In this document: positions 61,108 to 64,000 of the stretch, piece by piece | How the letters are laid out: each line of letters opens with the position of its first letter | How positions within the stretch are numbered: position 1 is the stretch's first letter | NCBI RefSeq assembly: GCF_002843605.1 | Contig: NZ_CP025263.1 | Span: forward strand, 2,633,501 to 2,697,500 | Direction of reading: 5' to 3' | Length of the DNA stretch: 64,000 bases | Source of the DNA: Pseudomonas sp. S09G 359 | GTDB lineage: Bacteria > Pseudomonadota > Gammaproteobacteria > Pseudomonadales > Pseudomonadaceae | The notes under the pieces: model-generated | Seen by the model: only the letters and a program-made list of their open reading frames with translations | Database searches by the model: none | What the model was told of the DNA's origin: nothing | Translations under genes and position numbers: made by a program

Positions 61108-61137
61108 TTGTCGATTTATCGCGAGTGTCCTAACACT

Positions 61138-62250
61138 ATGATGCGTATTTTTTCTATGGCAGCCGTGGCCGCTGCCGTGTTGCAAGGCTGTATGTTTGCG
61201 CCGGGTCAATATATGGATACTGCCGCGTTGACCGAAGGCGGCGGCGCCGAAAACAGTCGCGTGGACTTAATTCCAATTACCCCAAAGTTATTGGCAATGG
61301 ACGCCGCCACGCGTGTGCCTTATTCCATCCCGGCGGAACTATTGAGTTATAAACCCGGGCCCTATCTGATCGGCGCCAATGATGCGTTGTATATCACGGT
61401 GTGGGACCACCCCGAACTCACCGCCCCGTCCGGCCCGCAACAGCAGATCGACGCCAATGGTCGTCTGGTGAGCCCCGAGGGCAACCTGTTTTACCCGTAT
61501 GTGGGCGAGGTGGTCGCCAAGGGCCGATCGATTGAAGCGCTGCGCAGTGAGATCACCGACAAGCTGCGCCAATACATCGACAGCCCCCAGGTGGATATCA
61601 GTGTGTTGCGCTTCGCCAGCCAGAAAGTGGTGATCACCGGCGCGGTAATCAAGGCCGGCCCTGTGCCGATCACCACCATCGCCATGAACGTGACCGAGGC
61701 GCTTGGCGCCGCCGGCATCGACCCGATCAACGCCGACCTGTCGAACCTCACGCTCACCCGTGGCGGCAAGCGCTACAGCCTTGACCTCGACACGCTCAAC
61801 CTCGAGGCATCGCGCTTGAACGACATCTACCTCAAGGACGGCGACCAGTTGTACCTGGCCTACAACGACCGCAAGCGTATCTATGTGATGGGCGAGGTCA
61901 TGCAACCCCGTGCCCTGAGTTTCAAGACCCGCAGCATGAACCTCTCCGACGTGTTGGGTTCGGTGGGCGGGGTCAACCAGAACACCTCCAATGCCGATGC
62001 CATCTACGTGATTCGTGGTGCGCAGAATATCGATGTGGAACCGGCCAAGGTGTTCCAGCTGCAAGCCCAATCCCCCTCGGCCATGGCCCTGGCCACGCGC
62101 TTTGATGTGCAACCCCAGGACGTGGTGTTTGTCGGCCCCGCGAATATCACGCGCTGGAACCGCTTTATCAGCCAGTTGGTGCCGTCCGCTTCGATCATCG
62201 GGATCGGCGCGTCGACCCAGAACAACTTGAGCGAAGCCAGCAGCCGATAA
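61138..62250 (+). CDS. wza: Outer-membrane polysaccharide export lipoprotein (Wza)
   Basis: A 370-aa lipoprotein that forms the outer-membrane exit pore. Lipobox AVLQGC with the acylated Cys at about 18; poly-saccharide-export domain (YLIGANDALYITVWDHPEL), SLBB repeats (VVITGAVIKAGPVPI, IYVMGEVMQPRAL) and C-terminal amphipathic helix (WNRFISQLVPSAS). ATG at 61138 (or 61141) is preferred to a TTG at 61108 that lies inside the terminator T-tract. Works with Wzc. Confidence 0.94.
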   Translation: MMRIFSMAAVAAAVLQGCMFAPGQYMDTAALTEGGGAENSRVDLIPITPKLLAMDAATRVPYSIPAELLSYKPGPYLIGANDALYITVWDHPELTAPSGPQQQIDANGRLVSPEGNLFYPYVGEVVAKGRSIEALRSEITDKLRQYIDSPQVDISVLRFASQKVVITGAVIKAGPVPITTIAMNVTEALGAAGIDPINADLSNLTLTRGGKRYSLDLDTLNLEASRLNDIYLKDGDQLYLAYNDRKRIYVMGEVMQPRALSFKTRSMNLSDVLGSVGGVNQNTSNADAIYVIRGAQNIDVEPAKVFQLQAQSPSAMALATRFDVQPQDVVFVGPANITRWNRFISQLVPSASIIGIGASTQNNLSEASSR

Positions 62251-62260
62251 GGTGGAACCT

Positions 62261-62905
62261 GTGAAAATCGTGATTTACGCAGGGTTGGCGTGGCTGTTGA
62301 GTGGCTGCAATCCGTTGATGACCGCTTCTCTGGATACCTTCAAGGCGGCCGTGGCCGGGCCGGCGCCCTTGGAGTTGACCCAGGCCCAGGTGGATTCGGT
62401 GCCGTTTGCCCAGATCAAGGTCACCACGGTGTCCAGCGAAGGGGTGATGGCGCTGATTCGCCAGCGTGGTGACTTGCAGTTCTGGGTCGCCTCCGGCAAG
62501 CAGGTGCTACTGCTGCGCGATGGCCTGGTAGTGCGCACCGTCGGCCTCGGCGCCGACCTGGATGGCACGCGCTGGCAGGGCCGCTCGCCATTCCAGCAAG
62601 GGCTGCACCGCGTGCCGGATGGCTATCGCAGCACCCGGCAGATCGACGTGGTGGACGGCTATCGCCTGGGCATCGAGGTCTCCAGCTACATCACCCGCAA
62701 GGGCCTTGAAACCGTCGACATTCTCGACCAGCCCTACACCTTGCTGCGGCTCGATGAAGACGTCGAAGCCGCCGGCTTTAAGGCGCGCAACCGTTACTGG
62801 GTCGACCCCGTGGACGGTTTTATCGTGCAGAGCGAGCAGCACCTCACGCCCAGCCTGACCCTGACCATCACTCGGTTGCAACCCACGCGCAAGGATGCCC
62901 CATGA
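62261..62905 (+). CDS. yjbF: YjbF/GfcB-like lipoprotein
   Basis: A 214-aa outer-membrane lipoprotein with lipobox WLLSGC. The GTG at 62261 is chosen as start because AAGGTGG lies just before it. Body shows the YjbF pattern (FWVASGKQVLLLRDGLVVRT split, GLGADLDGT, DGYRLGIEVSSYITRKGLETV in parts, YWVDPVDGFIVQSEQHL). Part of the yjbE-H export module of unknown mechanism. Confidence 0.88.
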   Translation: MKIVIYAGLAWLLSGCNPLMTASLDTFKAAVAGPAPLELTQAQVDSVPFAQIKVTTVSSEGVMALIRQRGDLQFWVASGKQVLLLRDGLVVRTVGLGADLDGTRWQGRSPFQQGLHRVPDGYRSTRQIDVVDGYRLGIEVSSYITRKGLETVDILDQPYTLLRLDEDVEAAGFKARNRYWVDPVDGFIVQSEQHLTPSLTLTITRLQPTRKDAP

Positions 62906-63672
62906 CTGTTGGAAAAATCGCCGCGCTGATGCTGCTGTGGAGCTGCGTCCATATATGCCAGGCCGCCGCGATGACGGTGAGCGGCCAGGTGCGCATGCCG
63001 GGCACGGTCCCGTTGCAGGCCGGCGCCCGTTTGCTCGACGTGATCAGTGCAGCGCAACCGGATGCCGAGGGCTATTGGTTGGGCGCGGCCTGGCTGCGCC
63101 AACCGCTGTTGGAGCGTCAGGCCCGGCTCAAGGCCGGCGTGCTGTTCGATCTGGACACACTGCACCGTGCCGCCTTGGCCGCCGGGCGCGAAAGCCGCGC
63201 GCGTGCGGCGGCGCAACTGTATCAACAGGTGCTGGCCTTGCCGGTGACCGGCCGCCAGATGGCGGTGCTCGACCCGGTGGCGGTGGAAGTCGGCTTTGCG
63301 CCCAACCCGGTGGTCAACGACGGCGACCGCCTGATCTACCCACCACGGCCGGACCGCGTGCGCGTATTGGGCGCGGTCAGTGCTGCATGCAGCCTGGTAT
63401 TCCAGCCGCTGCAGACGGCCCGCAGTTACCTTGACGCCTGCCCAGCACTGGCCGATGCCGACAGCGATTACCTCTGGCTGATTCAGCCCGACGGGCACGT
63501 CACACGCTTGGGCATTGCCGCGTGGAACCGCGAAAACGGCGCGCCGCCCGCGCCCGGCAGCACGCTGCTGGTGCCGATCCGCAGCGACGACCTGGACCCG
63601 CCCACCCCGGAGCTGAACCCGCAACTGGCCGAGTTTCTTGCCACCCAACCCCTGGCCGAGGTCACGCCTTGA
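62902..63672 (+). CDS. yjbG: YjbG/GfcC-like periplasmic protein
   Basis: A 256-aa secreted protein with signal peptide (LMLLWSCVHICQAAA) and the capsule-biosynthesis GfcC fold (VSGQVRMPGTVPLQAGARLL, PDAEGYWLGAAWLR, VLDPVAVEVG, RVRVLGAVSA). Overlaps yjbF by 4 bp. GfcC homologues assist group 4 capsule or similar polymer assembly. Confidence 0.88.
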   Translation: MTVGKIAALMLLWSCVHICQAAAMTVSGQVRMPGTVPLQAGARLLDVISAAQPDAEGYWLGAAWLRQPLLERQARLKAGVLFDLDTLHRAALAAGRESRARAAAQLYQQVLALPVTGRQMAVLDPVAVEVGFAPNPVVNDGDRLIYPPRPDRVRVLGAVSAACSLVFQPLQTARSYLDACPALADADSDYLWLIQPDGHVTRLGIAAWNRENGAPPAPGSTLLVPIRSDDLDPPTPELNPQLAEFLATQPLAEVTP

Positions 63673-64000
63673 AATTATGTATTGCGGCCGTGCTGCTGGT
63701 GCCTTGTGGCGTCGTACACGGCGATCCCCGTTACACCCAGAGCGATTTTGGTGGCGTCGGGCTGCTGCAAACCCCCACCGCGCGCATGGCGCCGGTTGGC
63801 GAACTGAGTGTGAATGCCAACCGCACCGAGCCCTACAGCCGCTACAGTTTCTCCGCGCAACCGCTGGACTGGCTGGAAGGCACGTTCCGCTACACCGCGA
63901 TCACCAACCGCCCGTATGGCGCCGAGTCGTTCAGCGGTGGCCAGAGCTACAAGGACAAGGCCGTCGACGCGAAAGTGCGCCTGTATCAGGAAAACCATTG
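63669..64000 (+). CDS. yjbH: YjbH/GfcD-like outer-membrane protein (cut by window edge)
   Basis: The first 110 residues of a probable large beta-barrel lipoprotein or porin. Start TTG at 63669 overlaps the yjbG stop (TTGA); signal peptide LCIAAVLLVPCGVVHGD. SDFGGVGLLQTPTARMAPVG, GELSVNANRTEPYSRYSFSA and AESFSGGQSYKDKAVDAKVR follow E. coli YjbH closely. It continues beyond the right edge. Confidence 0.9.
   Translation, partial: MKLCIAAVLLVPCGVVHGDPRYTQSDFGGVGLLQTPTARMAPVGELSVNANRTEPYSRYSFSAQPLDWLEGTFRYTAITNRPYGAESFSGGQSYKDKAVDAKVRLYQENH

Noticed and set aside
1..64000. tRNA, rRNA or replication origin
   Set aside because: No cloverleaf with CCA-end context, rRNA-like segment or DnaA-box cluster was noticed on reading; a covariance-model scan was not possible.

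Overview
The window looks like chromosome of a member of the Pseudomonas fluorescens group. It has high G+C, many intergenic REP/REPIN palindromes of the GTGGGAGGGGGCTTGCCCCC class typical of that group, a P. putida-type MegL with its Lrp-family neighbour, and Pseudomonas-style MacAB, phytase, organosulfur and colanic-acid-like loci. No rRNA, tRNA, CRISPR array or complete insertion sequence was seen.

Layout. (1) 1-7.7 kb: the end of a macAB efflux pair (as is common beside lipopeptide synthetases), then two minus-strand, effector-like genes, one behind a good hrp box (HrpL promoter), then a LuxR-type regulator. (2) 7.8-16.5 kb: megL with a divergent Lrp-family regulator, a 646-bp composite inverted-repeat element, an operon of ABM-domain membrane protein, YtcJ-like amidohydrolase and YcaC hydrolase, then LysR, AraC and degenerate GGDEF genes. 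(3) 16.5-23.4 kb: a phytate-scavenging locus made of a TonB-dependent receptor, a two-domain beta-propeller phytase and a private ExbB/ExbD/TonB set. Pho boxes precede the receptor gene and, divergently, the GGDEF-AraC pair; a weaker one precedes exbB.

(4) 23.4-45.0 kb: a large organosulfur island. Its units are a TonB receptor; an operon for a sulfonate-type binding protein, an LLM flavin monooxygenase, a peroxiredoxin-like protein, an acyl-CoA-dehydrogenase-like monooxygenase and a 2-hydroxyacid dehydrogenase; an Rhs remnant; a run of thiol dioxygenase, four-domain rhodanese, TauD-like dioxygenase, second TonB receptor, AprA-like flavoprotein and ferredoxin; a LysR regulator; a class II aldolase-like protein; an SsuD-like monooxygenase; and SsuC/SsuB-like ABC subunits. 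Two recurring non-coding motifs tie these units together: a 34-bp AT-rich upstream element and a 22-nt element in the 5' leaders of four genes. I could assign neither to a known family. The predicted logic is outer-membrane capture of an organosulfur compound, ABC import, flavin- or 2-oxoglutarate-dependent C-S cleavage, and handling of the released sulfite or sulfane sulfur by the dioxygenase, rhodanese and AprA-like modules.

(5) 45.1-64.0 kb: a PAP2-like membrane protein, two small unknown genes, then a Wzx/Wzy-type exopolysaccharide cluster resembling the colanic-acid-like capsule locus of P. fluorescens: wzb, wzc, flippase, polymerase, pyruvyl and acetyl transferases, a nitroreductase-like protein, glycosyltransferases, gmd/fcl/manC/gmm for GDP-fucose, and a yjbE-wza-yjbF-yjbG-yjbH export module. 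A strong intrinsic terminator sits between yjbE and wza. The cluster runs off the right edge in yjbH; no initiating sugar-phosphate transferase is present in the window.
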